In this document: in pieces, positions 1 through 5,731 of the stretch
Position numbering within the stretch: the first letter of the stretch is position 1
Layout of the letters: every line of letters starts with the position of its first letter
DNA from: Thaumarchaeota archaeon S13
GTDB taxonomy: Archaea > Thermoproteota > Nitrososphaeria > Nitrososphaerales > Nitrosopumilaceae
DNA: 11,805 bases
Reading direction: 5' to 3'
Assembly: GCA_003724275.1 (NCBI GenBank)
Contig: RHFA01000146.1
Location: forward strand, 1 to 11,805
Translations under genes and position numbers: made by a program
Notes under the pieces: model-generated
What the model was told of the DNA's origin: nothing
The model's database searches: none
Seen by the model: the letters and a program-made list of their open reading frames with translations, nothing else

Positions 1-11
1 CCGGGGCGGCG

Positions 12-1028
12 CTAGGCGGCCCGTCCGGGCCCGCCCGCCGGCGCCAGGGCAGCCAGGATTTCGCGCAGGGAGCCCTCCACCCTCTTGAGCGTCTCGCCTT
101 CCATCCGGGTGGTTGCGGCCTGTATGTTCTTGCAGATTTTAATGGTGTCATTTAGCGCGTCCTGGGCCTGCGTGCACGACGTTTCGATCCGCGCGGCATT
201 GATGGCTGGGGACTGTGAGCTTTGGGCGGCCATTCGTATGCGAGCCACCTGGCAGACTATTTGGAGGATCCTGGGCAGGGGGTTTCCGTCGTCCTCAAGC
301 CCGCACGCCATGTATTGGCCGCCGCCAACCGCGCCGATTGTGTGGATCTCCTTTGGCAGGCTTGCGACGTCCCTGGTCACAAACACGCCATAGTCTGCCC
401 CGCGGTTCTTTACGGCCTCAATAAGCTCGGCCTTGACCTCTCGTATTGTGAACCGCTTTCTTTTCCCGTCGGCGTCCGGCTCTGTGCCCTTCTTGACCTC
501 GAATACGACGAGCCCCTCGTCAAACTGTATAAGGCAGTCGCCCTTTTTCCCGGACTTGCCGTCCACGTCCCCCACATTTTCGGAGTGGGCGCCGTACACG
601 GAGGCGATCTCTGACAGCTCGTCACAGACGGCCTGCTCATAGTCCCTGCCGGCTTGCGACGTGCGCGACTTTATGCCCTCCACCTCCTTGCGCTGGGCCT
701 CCTTTTGCTCTGCCGACATGGCCATGCTGTGGATGCTGGCCAGGGCAGCCTTTAGCAGTTCCTCGACCTTTGCCTCCAGCTCTGACTTGATCTTGTCGAC
801 GCTGGTCTCCGTGCCGGACACGATCCTGCGGATCTCCGTGGCCAGCTCTGCCACCTTGAACCTGTCAGTCGTCGCGTTGCGCGCGAGGATGCCCATGAGC
901 ACGGCGTTCTTCAAAAAGTCCTCGCGCTCGGCCTCTGGCACCTCGCCAAACGCGCCTGCAATCTCGGCGCTCTTGAGGGCGACGCCGTCGATGGCCACCG
1001 TGTCCCCCTCAACCGTAATCCTCGCCAA
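12..1028 (-). CDS. Coiled-coil protein with PD-(D/E)XK nuclease-like core
   Basis: Protein of 338 aa, not assignable to a named family by eye. Residues about 75-140 are charged and heptad-like, so probably coiled coil. Residues 129-220 have the layout of a PD-(D/E)XK nuclease fold: a helix with E131, then D164 in 'KKGDCLIQF', E177 and K179 in 'LVVFEVKKG', and a further strand 'ADYGVFVTRD' at 211-220. D164, E177 and K179 match the D...ExK metal site. Residues about 270-325 form a second helical, probably coiled-coil segment. A nuclease core flanked by coiled coil recalls RmuC-like proteins, but I cannot show homology. It starts at TTG 1028; a TATA-like CTTATAG centred near 1057 would start transcription at about 1030, so the mRNA is probably leaderless. 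It is divergent from DP1, 93 bp away, which hints at a DNA-repair or replication role. The gene is certain; the nuclease reading is inference. Confidence 0.8.
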   Translation of the reverse strand: MARITVEGDTVAIDGVALKSAEIAGAFGEVPEAEREDFLKNAVLMGILARNATTDRFKVAELATEIRRIVSGTETSVDKIKSELEAKVEELLKAALASIHSMAMSAEQKEAQRKEVEGIKSRTSQAGRDYEQAVCDELSEIASVYGAHSENVGDVDGKSGKKGDCLIQFDEGLVVFEVKKGTEPDADGKRKRFTIREVKAELIEAVKNRGADYGVFVTRDVASLPKEIHTIGAVGGGQYMACGLEDDGNPLPRILQIVCQVARIRMAAQSSQSPAINAARIETSCTQAQDALNDTIKICKNIQAATTRMEGETLKRVEGSLREILAALAPAGGPGRAA

Positions 1029-1053
1029 CGGCGCGGCGCCCGGGGCGCCCGCG

Positions 1054-1060
1054 CTATAAG
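1054..1060 (-). promoter_or_regulatory. TATA box for the coiled-coil nuclease-like gene
   Basis: On the minus strand the sequence reads CTTATAG, the only AT-rich stretch in otherwise almost pure G/C. Its centre lies about 29 bp upstream of the TTG start at 1028, the spacing expected for an archaeal TATA box and a leaderless transcript. Confidence 0.55.
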
Positions 1061-1090
1061 GGCTTGCCGCGGCCTGCCTCGCCGGTCACG

Positions 1091-1100
1091 TTAATTAAAA
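1091..1100 (+). promoter_or_regulatory. TATA box for DP1
   Basis: TTAATTAAAA stands alone in G/C-rich DNA. Its centre (about 1095) is 27 bp before the ATG at 1122. That favours ATG 1122 over the GTG at 1116, which would be too close to the box. Confidence 0.6.
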
Positions 1101-1121
1101 GGCCCCGGGCGCGCCGTGGCC

Positions 1122-2546
1122 ATGGGCGGCGAGATCCCGGCTGCGCTGCAGCTGGCCCTGAGGCGCGGGTTCCAGGTCCACCCCGAGGCGATCCGCGCCC
1201 TCGAGTCGGCCGACCCCGAGTCCGTCGCGCGCGCGATCCGCGAGGCGATCCGCACGAGGGAGCGCGAGGGGGGCCGCACGATAAGCGGCGGCGACGTCGC
1301 CGCGGCCCTGGGGATCGCGCCGGCCGACGAGCCCTTTGAGAACGCGTACGAGACGCTCGATGACCCCACGGGCAGGACCGCCTCGGCCGAGGGCGTCGGG
1401 GGGTTTGGCGCGCTCTTTGCGAGCCGCTTTGAAAAGATGCGCGCGCTCGTCTCGGGGCGGCCCGAGGCGCGATCGATCAGGCACGCCGCCGACCTGGCCG
1501 GCGCGAGGCCCGAGGAGGGCGCGCACGCATGCGGCCTCGTCACCGAGCGCAGGGTCGGCGCTGGGAGGTCTGACCGCCTTGTCATCGAGGATCCCACGGG
1601 AACCCTGGAGCTTGCCGTGTACGACGACGCCGCGCGCGAGGCGGCCGCCTCGCTCGTAAACGACCAGTTCGTCATGGTGAGGCTCGGGGCCGCGCGCGAC
1701 GGCGGCCTCGTCGCGCGCGAGATATCGGTCCCCGACGTCTCGGGGCACAGCCCGCGGACATCGGGCGTCGAGGTCCACGCGGTCCTCCTCTCCGACCTGC
1801 ATGTCGGGAGCCGCTACTTTGACGAGGCCGCCTTTGGGCGCCTCCTCGAGTGGCTCAACGGCGCGGACGCCGTGGCGTCGCGCGTCGGGTATGTCCTGGT
1901 CTGCGGCGACGTCGTCGACGGCGTGGGCATATACCCAAACCAGGACCGCGAGCTCGTCCTGCAGACCGTCGAGGAGCAGCTCGCGCGCCTCGACGAGCTC
2001 GTCGCGCAAATCCCGGAGCGCATAAGGGTGGTCATATCCCCGGGCAACCACGACCCCGGCCGCCGCGCCCTCCCGCAGCCGGCGATCCCGCGCGAGCTCG
2101 CGCCGGGCCTGTGGGGCAGGCCAAACGTCGAGATGGTCGGCAACCCCGCGACCGTCCTCCTCAACGGCGTCCGCGTGCTCATGTTCCACGGCCAGAGCGT
2201 CGATGACGTCGTAAAGGTGGCCCCCGGCCTCAGCTATGACCGGCCCGCCGGCGTGATGAAGTTCCTCCTGCGCGCCAGGCACCTCTGCCCGATATACGGC
2301 GGGGGCACGCCGCTGGCCCCCGAGTCCGAGGACATGCTCGTCGTGGGCGAGGCGCCGGACATCTTTCACGCCGGCCACGTCCACGTCGTGGGCGCCGAGC
2401 AGTACAGGGGGGTTCTCATGGTCAACTCGGGCACGTGGCAGGGCCAGACGCCCTTCCAGGCGGGCCTGGGCATCGAGCCGACCGTGGGCCGCGCCATAGT
2501 CGTCAACCTAAAGACGCTGGCCCCCGTGCAGCGCGACTTTGCCTAG
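1122..2546 (+). CDS. dp1: DNA polymerase D small subunit DP1 (3'-5' exonuclease subunit)
   Basis: Small subunit of the archaeal replicative polymerase PolD (also called polB or DNA polymerase II small subunit). It binds DP2 and carries the Mre11-like proofreading 3'-5' exonuclease. Numbered from ATG 1122 (474 aa), residues 1-70 are an N-terminal helical domain, about 135-205 an OB-fold, and about 218-445 a calcineurin-like phosphodiesterase. All metal-site motifs are visible: D225 and H227 in 'LLSDLHVGS', D263 in 'VCGDVVDG', N309 and H310 in 'SPGNHDP', H356 in 'MFHGQS', and H419 and H421 in 'HAGHVHV'. The exonuclease therefore looks active. It is shorter than the Pyrococcus protein (about 613 aa) because the region before the OB-fold is compact. 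GTG 1116 is an alternative start two codons earlier. Its TAG stop overlaps the cdc6 stop on the other strand. Family assignment is secure. Confidence 0.96.
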   Translation: MGGEIPAALQLALRRGFQVHPEAIRALESADPESVARAIREAIRTREREGGRTISGGDVAAALGIAPADEPFENAYETLDDPTGRTASAEGVGGFGALFASRFEKMRALVSGRPEARSIRHAADLAGARPEEGAHACGLVTERRVGAGRSDRLVIEDPTGTLELAVYDDAAREAAASLVNDQFVMVRLGAARDGGLVAREISVPDVSGHSPRTSGVEVHAVLLSDLHVGSRYFDEAAFGRLLEWLNGADAVASRVGYVLVCGDVVDGVGIYPNQDRELVLQTVEEQLARLDELVAQIPERIRVVISPGNHDPGRRALPQPAIPRELAPGLWGRPNVEMVGNPATVLLNGVRVLMFHGQSVDDVVKVAPGLSYDRPAGVMKFLLRARHLCPIYGGGTPLAPESEDMLVVGEAPDIFHAGHVHVVGAEQYRGVLMVNSGTWQGQTPFQAGLGIEPTVGRAIVVNLKTLAPVQRDFA

Positions 2547-3778
2547 AGGAGCTCGGAGAGCGCGAGGTCCTCGCCGAGGGCCTCGCTGACCGTCTCGGCG
2601 GCCACGAGGAGCCTGAACTTTTTCGTCCTCCCGTGCATCCCCTGGTGCGTAATCCTCCCCGAGACGATGCCGGACATCTCGACCTCGCTGAGCATCTGCG
2701 TGGCGCGCCTCTGCGTGAGGCTGCGCTGGCCCGTGCGCCTGCAGAGGTCGCGGTACGCCGCATAGACCTCGCCCGTGGAGGCCCCCGGCGAGCGCATGAC
2801 GGCGATGACCAGGAGCTTTTCGTGGAGGGGGTACGAGCGCAGCGCGGCGATCTCCTTTCTCTCCTCCATCTTTGCGGCGGCGGCGCGCACGTGGCCTGGC
2901 GTGATCGACGCGGCCCCCTCTCGCTCGGCGGCCTCGGCGGCGACCCTCAGCGTGTCGATCGCGCGCCTTGCGTCCCCATGCTCGCTGCCGGCCATCGCCG
3001 CGCAGAGGTTGAGGGCCGCCGGCTCGGCGGCGTCTGTGCGCTCTAGCGAGTCGGCGACGCGCTCCTCGAGTATGAGGCGTATCTGCCCCGTCGTATAGCT
3101 CGCAAACACAATCTCCTCCTCGCCGAGGCTGCTGATCACCCTGGGATCCAGGCCGTCCTTGAAGGCCAGGTCGTTGGATATGCCCACCAATGTAAGAGAG
3201 CCGTCGCCGAGGCGCTCGTTTGCCCTGGTCATCTGGTAGAGTATGTCCTTGTGCGACCTTGACGTAATCCTCGCAAGATGGTCTATCTCGTCAATGACAA
3301 AGACCGCATTGATCGACCTCTCTTTTATCTCGTTGACGAGCCTCCTAAACACCTCGCTTATCGAGAGGCCAGTTGAGGGTATCCTCTTTTCGTTGAGGCC
3401 AAGCTGCCTGCCAAAGCTGACAAGGAGCCCATACAATGTCGTCTCGTTTTTAGAGTTTGCATACACTAGGCGGATTGGAAAGCCGCCGCCTGCGGCCTTT
3501 GCCTGGACCTTTACGAGCACCCTCCTCACGACGAGCGTCTTGCCCGTCCCCGGCCTCCCATACACGAGGAGGTTTGACGGCCTTGACCCCTTTAGGACTG
3601 GAAGGAGCGTCTGGGCGACCTGCTCCTGCTCGTCATCCCTGTGCTTGATGACGCGCGGCATGTAGTCAAACCGGAGGGCGGCCCTGTTCTTTATGATCGA
3701 GGCGCCAGTCGTGGCCTCCTCTAGGAGGCGATCTACTGGATCCACCGTCACCGTGCTCATCCCAGGGCTGGGGCTCAC
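2543..3778 (-). CDS. cdc6: Orc1/Cdc6 replication initiator
   Basis: AAA+ ATPase that recognises origin recognition boxes and helps load the MCM helicase. In the 411-aa protein the Walker A is 'GRPGTGKT' (74-81), Walker B 'VFVIDEID' (159-166), sensor 1 includes N202 in 'GISNDL', and sensor 2 includes R271/R272 in 'GDARRAIDTLR'. The C-terminal winged helix lies at about 315-395, with the recognition helix around 'LTQRRATQMLSEVEMSG' and the wing around 'HGRTKKFRL'. GTG 3778 is chosen because a TATA-like TTTAGTTAA (minus strand) is centred about 29 bp upstream; ATG 3760 (codon 7) is the alternative. The gene fires away from the adjacent putative origin and lies tail to tail with DP1, a linkage typical of archaeal origins where the initiator adjoins its own binding sites. 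The ORB-like elements nearest its promoter could also give autoregulation (inference). Confidence 0.96.
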   Translation of the reverse strand: MSPSPGMSTVTVDPVDRLLEEATTGASIIKNRAALRFDYMPRVIKHRDDEQEQVAQTLLPVLKGSRPSNLLVYGRPGTGKTLVVRRVLVKVQAKAAGGGFPIRLVYANSKNETTLYGLLVSFGRQLGLNEKRIPSTGLSISEVFRRLVNEIKERSINAVFVIDEIDHLARITSRSHKDILYQMTRANERLGDGSLTLVGISNDLAFKDGLDPRVISSLGEEEIVFASYTTGQIRLILEERVADSLERTDAAEPAALNLCAAMAGSEHGDARRAIDTLRVAAEAAEREGAASITPGHVRAAAAKMEERKEIAALRSYPLHEKLLVIAVMRSPGASTGEVYAAYRDLCRRTGQRSLTQRRATQMLSEVEMSGIVSGRITHQGMHGRTKKFRLLVAAETVSEALGEDLALSELL

Positions 3779-3802
3779 ATGCCCATCACTTGAAATGATC
3801 CG

Positions 3803-3811
3803 TTAACTAAA
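3803..3811 (-). promoter_or_regulatory. cdc6: Candidate TATA box for cdc6
   Basis: The minus strand reads TTTAGTTAA, centred near 3807, giving a predicted transcription start near 3780, just before the GTG at 3778. The match to a TATA consensus is moderate. Confidence 0.4.
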
Positions 3812-3837
3812 GTTCACAAATCGGATCGTTTATGCGA

Positions 3838-3884
3838 TCCTCCCCCCACACCTCCCTTTCCACTCTTTCTCCCTTTTCCCTTCC
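3838..3884 (+). other. Polypyrimidine tract
   Basis: Of 47 bases, 44 are C or T; the exceptions are A at 3848, 3850 and 3862. It abuts the AT-rich segment and includes one ORB-like core. The strand asymmetry is strong and unlike anything else in the window. Confidence 0.75.
3857..3866 (-). other. ORB-like element 1
   Basis: TTTCCACTCT on the plus strand; the minus strand reads AGAGTGGAAAGGGAGG and continues to six G at 3842-3847. It has the GTGGAAA core followed by G-rich sequence expected of an Orc1/Cdc6 site. Confidence 0.5.
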
Positions 3885-3940
3885 ATATCACTCATTTATT
3901 GAGATGATCTTGATTTTTAAGAAAAATTTGAAAGAAAATA
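3885..3940. other. AT-rich segment, candidate duplex unwinding element
   Basis: About 80% A+T over 56 bp (11 G/C by my count), including TGATTTTTAAGAAAAATTTG. It is bracketed by oppositely oriented ORB-like cores at 3857-3866 and 3940-3949, the usual arrangement around an archaeal unwinding element. Confidence 0.55.
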
Positions 3941-3949
3941 GAGTGGAAA
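3940..3949 (+). other. ORB-like element 2
   Basis: AGAGTGGAAA on the plus strand. The extended match to the repeat copies is 12 bp (TAGAGTGGAAAT, 3939-3950), followed by G-rich TGGTGGTGTGTGGG. It is the only copy in this orientation. Confidence 0.5.
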
Positions 3950-3974
3950 TGGTGGTGTGTGGGCCTCACCCACC

Positions 3975-4048
3975 GGCCTCCCCACACCCTCACCACCAGG
4001 CCGTTCACTCCCTGTTAAGGAGGTGTGAGGGTGGAGGCCAAAAAGGCC
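3975..4048. repeat. Imperfect inverted repeats and hairpin in the origin region
   Basis: GGCCTCC...ACCCTCAC (3975-3993) is matched by GTGAGGGTGGAGGCC (4025-4039) with a four-base interruption, giving a long imperfect stem. At its right end GGCC-AAAAA-GGCC (4036-4048) could form a small hairpin directly before the first 39-bp repeat. Confidence 0.45.
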
Positions 4049-4082
4049 GATTTGACCCCCTTATTTCCACTCTAGGCGTGAA
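4044..4082 (-). repeat. 39-bp direct repeat, copy 1 (ORB-like element 3)
   Basis: Identical over 39 bp to the copy at 4105-4143, with a 61-bp period and a 22-bp spacer. The core at 4064-4073 reads AGAGTGGAAA on the minus strand, followed by AT and then AAGGGGGT, the ORB-type layout of core plus G-string (4056-4060). The conserved block is longer than a usual ORB, including TAGGCGTGAA on one side and AGGCCGATTTG on the other. Confidence 0.7.
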
Positions 4083-4104
4083 TGTCGGCCTTAACAGGGT
4101 TAAC

Positions 4105-4143
4105 AGGCCGATTTGACCCCCTTATTTCCACTCTAGGCGTGAA
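4105..4143 (-). repeat. 39-bp direct repeat, copy 2 (ORB-like element 4)
   Basis: Second perfect copy; its core is 4125-4134 and its G-string 4117-4121. Between the copies (4083-4104) lies an imperfect dyad built on GGCCTTAAC and GTTAACAGGCC. Confidence 0.7.
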
Positions 4144-4295
4144 ATATGGCCTCCAGCCCCCCAAACCCCACCCCACGCCTGTGAACGAGGGGGAGCAGCC
4201 CACGCCTGACCCATGCGCGTAAAATTAACAACGCAACTAGTTAACATCTTTCAGCGGATCAGTTCAATTGTGAGTGGTTTTTCGAGGCGGGCTCC

Positions 4296-4709
4296 ATGGG
4301 CAGGAAAAAGGTCTCCATAGACGTCGAGGACGGGGAGGGCACGAGATACCACACCACCATCTCGGGCTCGTTCACCCAGGAAAAGGTCAGAAAGATCTTT
4401 GAGCTGATGAACATTATCGACATAGAGTCCCCAGAGGCCGGCCAGGCGCCAGACACGGTGGGGGGCCGCATATGGGGCACAGTCGACAGAAACTACCCAC
4501 TGGGCAACTTTACCTCCTCGGACATACTCGAAAAGTATGAGGACGAGTATCGCCTGCCCATAAAACTAAGCGTAATCTCCACATATCTGGCGCGCTTTGC
4601 CGAGCGGGGCCGCCTCTATAGGGAGAGGCGGGGGCGCGAGTGGTCGTATAGGATGGCCGCCGGCGCGGCCATGCCTGCGCCCGGCGCTCCTAGGACACCA
4701 CGGCCTTAG
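4296..4709 (+). CDS. Small winged-helix-like protein beside the origin, function unknown
   Basis: Protein of 137 aa that I do not recognise by family name; it resembles conserved hypotheticals of Thaumarchaeota. The N-terminal part (1-60) has a basic start 'MGRKKVSIDVEDGEG' and an amphipathic helix 'FTQEKVRKIFELMNII'. Residues about 63-120 look like a winged helix: a helix around 'TSSDILEKYEDEYRL', a second basic helix around 'KLSVISTYLARFAERG', and a wing-like hairpin 'LYRERRGREWSYRM'. The tail is low-complexity A/P/R. ATG 4296 is the only plausible start; no in-frame start lies just upstream, and a weak TATA-like TTCAATT (4263-4269) sits about 30 bp before it. It is divergent from cdc6 across the origin, and its last 20 bp overlap the AbrB-like gene tail to tail. 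A DNA-binding role linked to the origin or to nearby transcription is inference. Confidence 0.75.
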   Translation: MGRKKVSIDVEDGEGTRYHTTISGSFTQEKVRKIFELMNIIDIESPEAGQAPDTVGGRIWGTVDRNYPLGNFTSSDILEKYEDEYRLPIKLSVISTYLARFAERGRLYRERRGREWSYRMAAGAAMPAPGAPRTPRP

Positions 4710-4830
4710 TCACGACCAGGCGATCCCCCTCCAGCTCGACCTTTACATAGTCGCCACGCCTGACGCCCATGTATCGCCTGAACTGCTTTGGGATTGTGAT
4801 GGTTCCCGCTGCGGTGATCTTGACTATCAC
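4690..4830 (-). CDS. Small AbrB/SpoVT-type DNA-binding protein
   Basis: A 46-aa protein below usual length cut-offs. It reads as one complete SpoVT/AbrB swapped-hairpin domain: 'VKITAAGTITIPKQFRRYMG' (3-22) then 'VRRGDYVKVELEGDRLVV' (23-40), matching the family pattern of K-T-x-G-x-x-T-I-P-x-x-x-R, then G-x-x-x-G-D, then V-E-x-E-G-x-x-L-x-V. Such proteins dimerise to bind DNA and act as transition-state regulators or antitoxins. No toxin-like partner is adjacent. GTG 4830 is chosen because a TATA box TTTATATTA (minus strand, centre 4858) lies 28 bp upstream, giving a leaderless message. Its stop overlaps the end of the convergent 4296-4709 gene by 20 bp. GTGAT motifs lie at the start codon and on the TATA box, so autoregulation is possible (inference). 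Confidence 0.8.
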   Translation of the reverse strand: MIVKITAAGTITIPKQFRRYMGVRRGDYVKVELEGDRLVVTKAVVS

Positions 4831-4840
4831 AGGGCGGCGG

Positions 4841-4942
4841 GAATTTTAATGATAATATAAATCACAAAAACACACAAACTATATTTCACTAAAACATTAA
4901 ATCAATAAATTATAGAATATTAAATTAATAAAACATTAACAG
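4841..4942. other. AT-rich intergenic segment
   Basis: About 80% A+T over 100 bp, with repeated TTAA, AATATTAAATTAATAAAAC and similar stretches. It holds the promoter of the AbrB-like gene. I see no ORB-like core and no gene in it. The rest of this gap (4943-5033) is G/C-rich; on the minus strand it has a T6 run (complement of 5006-5011), about 23 nt past the stop of the gene ending at 5034, which could serve as an oligo-T terminator. Confidence 0.5.
4854..4862 (-). promoter_or_regulatory. TATA box for the AbrB-like gene
   Basis: The minus strand reads TTTATATTA, 28 bp upstream of the GTG at 4830. A GTGAT motif (4861-4865) overlaps its upstream edge, as at the promoter near 5639. Confidence 0.6.
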
Positions 4943-5033
4943 CCCGCAGCCGCCGAGCCCCAAACTGGCTCAAAAGCGGCGCACAGCCCACAGGCACCGC
5001 CTCCCAAAAAACCACGGCGGCGGCCGGGGGGCG

Positions 5034-5612
5034 CTAGCCGCCTTTTCCGGCGGCCTCTAGCCTTTTCCGGCCGGCCTCTGTGATCTTGTAGGCGTATGGG
5101 CGCGAACCGGCGCTTCTCTGGACGAGTCCCGCGTCGTAGAGTTTTTTGAGGAGGCGCGCCGTGTGCTCTCTGCTCTTTCCCAGGCTCGCCTGAATGGCAC
5201 GTGACGTCTTTGCCTCGTTTGTGACCATGCGCAACACGCGCTCTGTTGCGTTGTGATATACGGCGTGATTAGCATCACTTGGGGCAGGCGCGGCCGACTC
5301 TGGGGGTTTAGGCGTGATTTTGGCCTCTTTTTGAGCCATTTCGGCCTCGTTTGGCGCGCCCGTGACCTCAACATCACTCAACTGTGATGTGGGTATCACG
5401 TCTGCCTGCGGCGCGCCCACCTCCATGGCGTCAAGCCGGATCTTCATCTCTACAAGCTGGCGCTCGTACTCGTCTAGGTGTGAGGAACGCTTCCCGCCCC
5501 CGCCGCCCACGCGTGAGCCGACCTTGTTGTATATAACTAGGGCAAGGACGCCCAGCACAAACGCCGTGGCCAGGCTCAGGAGGACGGGCGGATCGGGTAT
5601 CTCGACCTGCAT
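5034..5612 (-). CDS. Membrane-anchored winged-helix protein
   Basis: Protein of 192 aa from ATG 5612. A single hydrophobic segment at about 8-29 ('PPVLLSLATAFVLGVLALVI') is followed by basic residues (K30, R34, K41, R42), so the C-terminal part should be cytoplasmic. Residues 45-65 ('LDEYERQLVEMKIRLDAME') look like a short coiled coil, 66-118 are a Pro/Glu/Ala-rich linker, and about 119-188 are a MarR/ArsR-like winged helix ('TERVLRMVTNEAKTSRAIQA', then 'SREHTARLLKKLYDAGLVQR', then a wing and 'KITEAGRKRLE'). GTG 5666 would add 18 residues, but it lies upstream of the TATA box at 5637-5642, whose spacing fits ATG 5612 exactly. Family unknown to me. Anchoring DNA, perhaps the nearby origin, or sensing at the membrane are both possible. 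Confidence 0.78.
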   Translation of the reverse strand: MQVEIPDPPVLLSLATAFVLGVLALVIYNKVGSRVGGGGGKRSSHLDEYERQLVEMKIRLDAMEVGAPQADVIPTSQLSDVEVTGAPNEAEMAQKEAKITPKPPESAAPAPSDANHAVYHNATERVLRMVTNEAKTSRAIQASLGKSREHTARLLKKLYDAGLVQRSAGSRPYAYKITEAGRKRLEAAGKGG

Positions 5613-5632
5613 CGCGCCGGCGACAAAGACAC

Positions 5633-5648
5633 TGTGATATATTGTGAT
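5633..5648 (-). promoter_or_regulatory. TATA box flanked by two TGTGAT motifs
   Basis: The sequence TGTGATATATTGTGAT carries two TGTGAT copies 10 bp apart, with ATATAT (5637-5642) between and overlapping them. The TATA centre is 27 bp from ATG 5612. A protein bound to either copy would occlude TBP, so this is a good candidate operator for repression. Confidence 0.55.
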
Positions 5649-5679
5649 TGAATAACATTTATTCACAATTTGGCGAATT

Positions 5680-5731
5680 AAATCACCCCAAAATCACACA
5701 CGGCGCAAGCACAAAATCACCCCAAAATCAC
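5680..5731. repeat. Two 18-bp direct repeats, AAATCACCCCAAAATCAC
   Basis: Perfect copies at 5680-5697 and 5714-5731, 34 bp apart. Each holds two ATCAC motifs 11 bp apart, so four motifs fall at 11, 23 and 11 bp steps. The second copy runs into the 3' end of the gene at 5728-6090. The gap lies upstream of the membrane-anchored gene's promoter. Confidence 0.75.

Larger units (their letters stand above)
3779..4260. other. Putative origin of replication (oriC)
   Basis: Noncoding region between the divergent genes cdc6 and the winged-helix-like gene at 4296. It combines, in order, a polypyrimidine tract, a roughly 56-bp AT-rich segment, four copies of TTTCCACTCT or its complement, a G/C-rich set of hairpins and a 39-bp direct repeat. 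In archaea ORB elements contain GTGGAAA followed by a run of G. The two copies inside the 39-bp repeat read GTGGAAATAAGGGGGT on the minus strand, a close fit. The copies at 3857 (minus sense) and 3940 (plus sense) flank the AT-rich segment in opposite orientation, with their G-rich sides facing outward. Position next to cdc6 adds support. Origin activity itself is inference. Confidence 0.72.

Noticed and set aside
1095..2384. Long open frame on the minus strand opposite DP1
   Set aside because: It is the antisense shadow of a gene with clear PolD small-subunit motifs; high GC leaves few stops. Its composition is Arg/Asp/Gly/Ala-rich with no recognisable domain.
3832..4116. 94-codon frame across the origin region
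   Set aside because: It reads through the polypyrimidine tract, AT-rich segment and a repeat copy; the composition follows those DNA elements and no protein motif is visible.
4044..4143. Possible CRISPR unit (39-bp repeat with 22-bp spacer)
   Set aside because: Only two copies, a spacer shorter than usual, no cas genes, and the repeat contains an ORB-like core beside cdc6.
4841..4942. Second AT-rich segment as an alternative origin
   Set aside because: No GTGGAAA core or repeat pair flanks it; it is explained as the promoter region of the AbrB-like gene.
4690..5612. Toxin-antitoxin pair formed by the AbrB-like gene and its neighbour
   Set aside because: The neighbour is a membrane-anchored winged-helix protein with no toxin fold, and the two genes are 200 bp apart with separate promoters.
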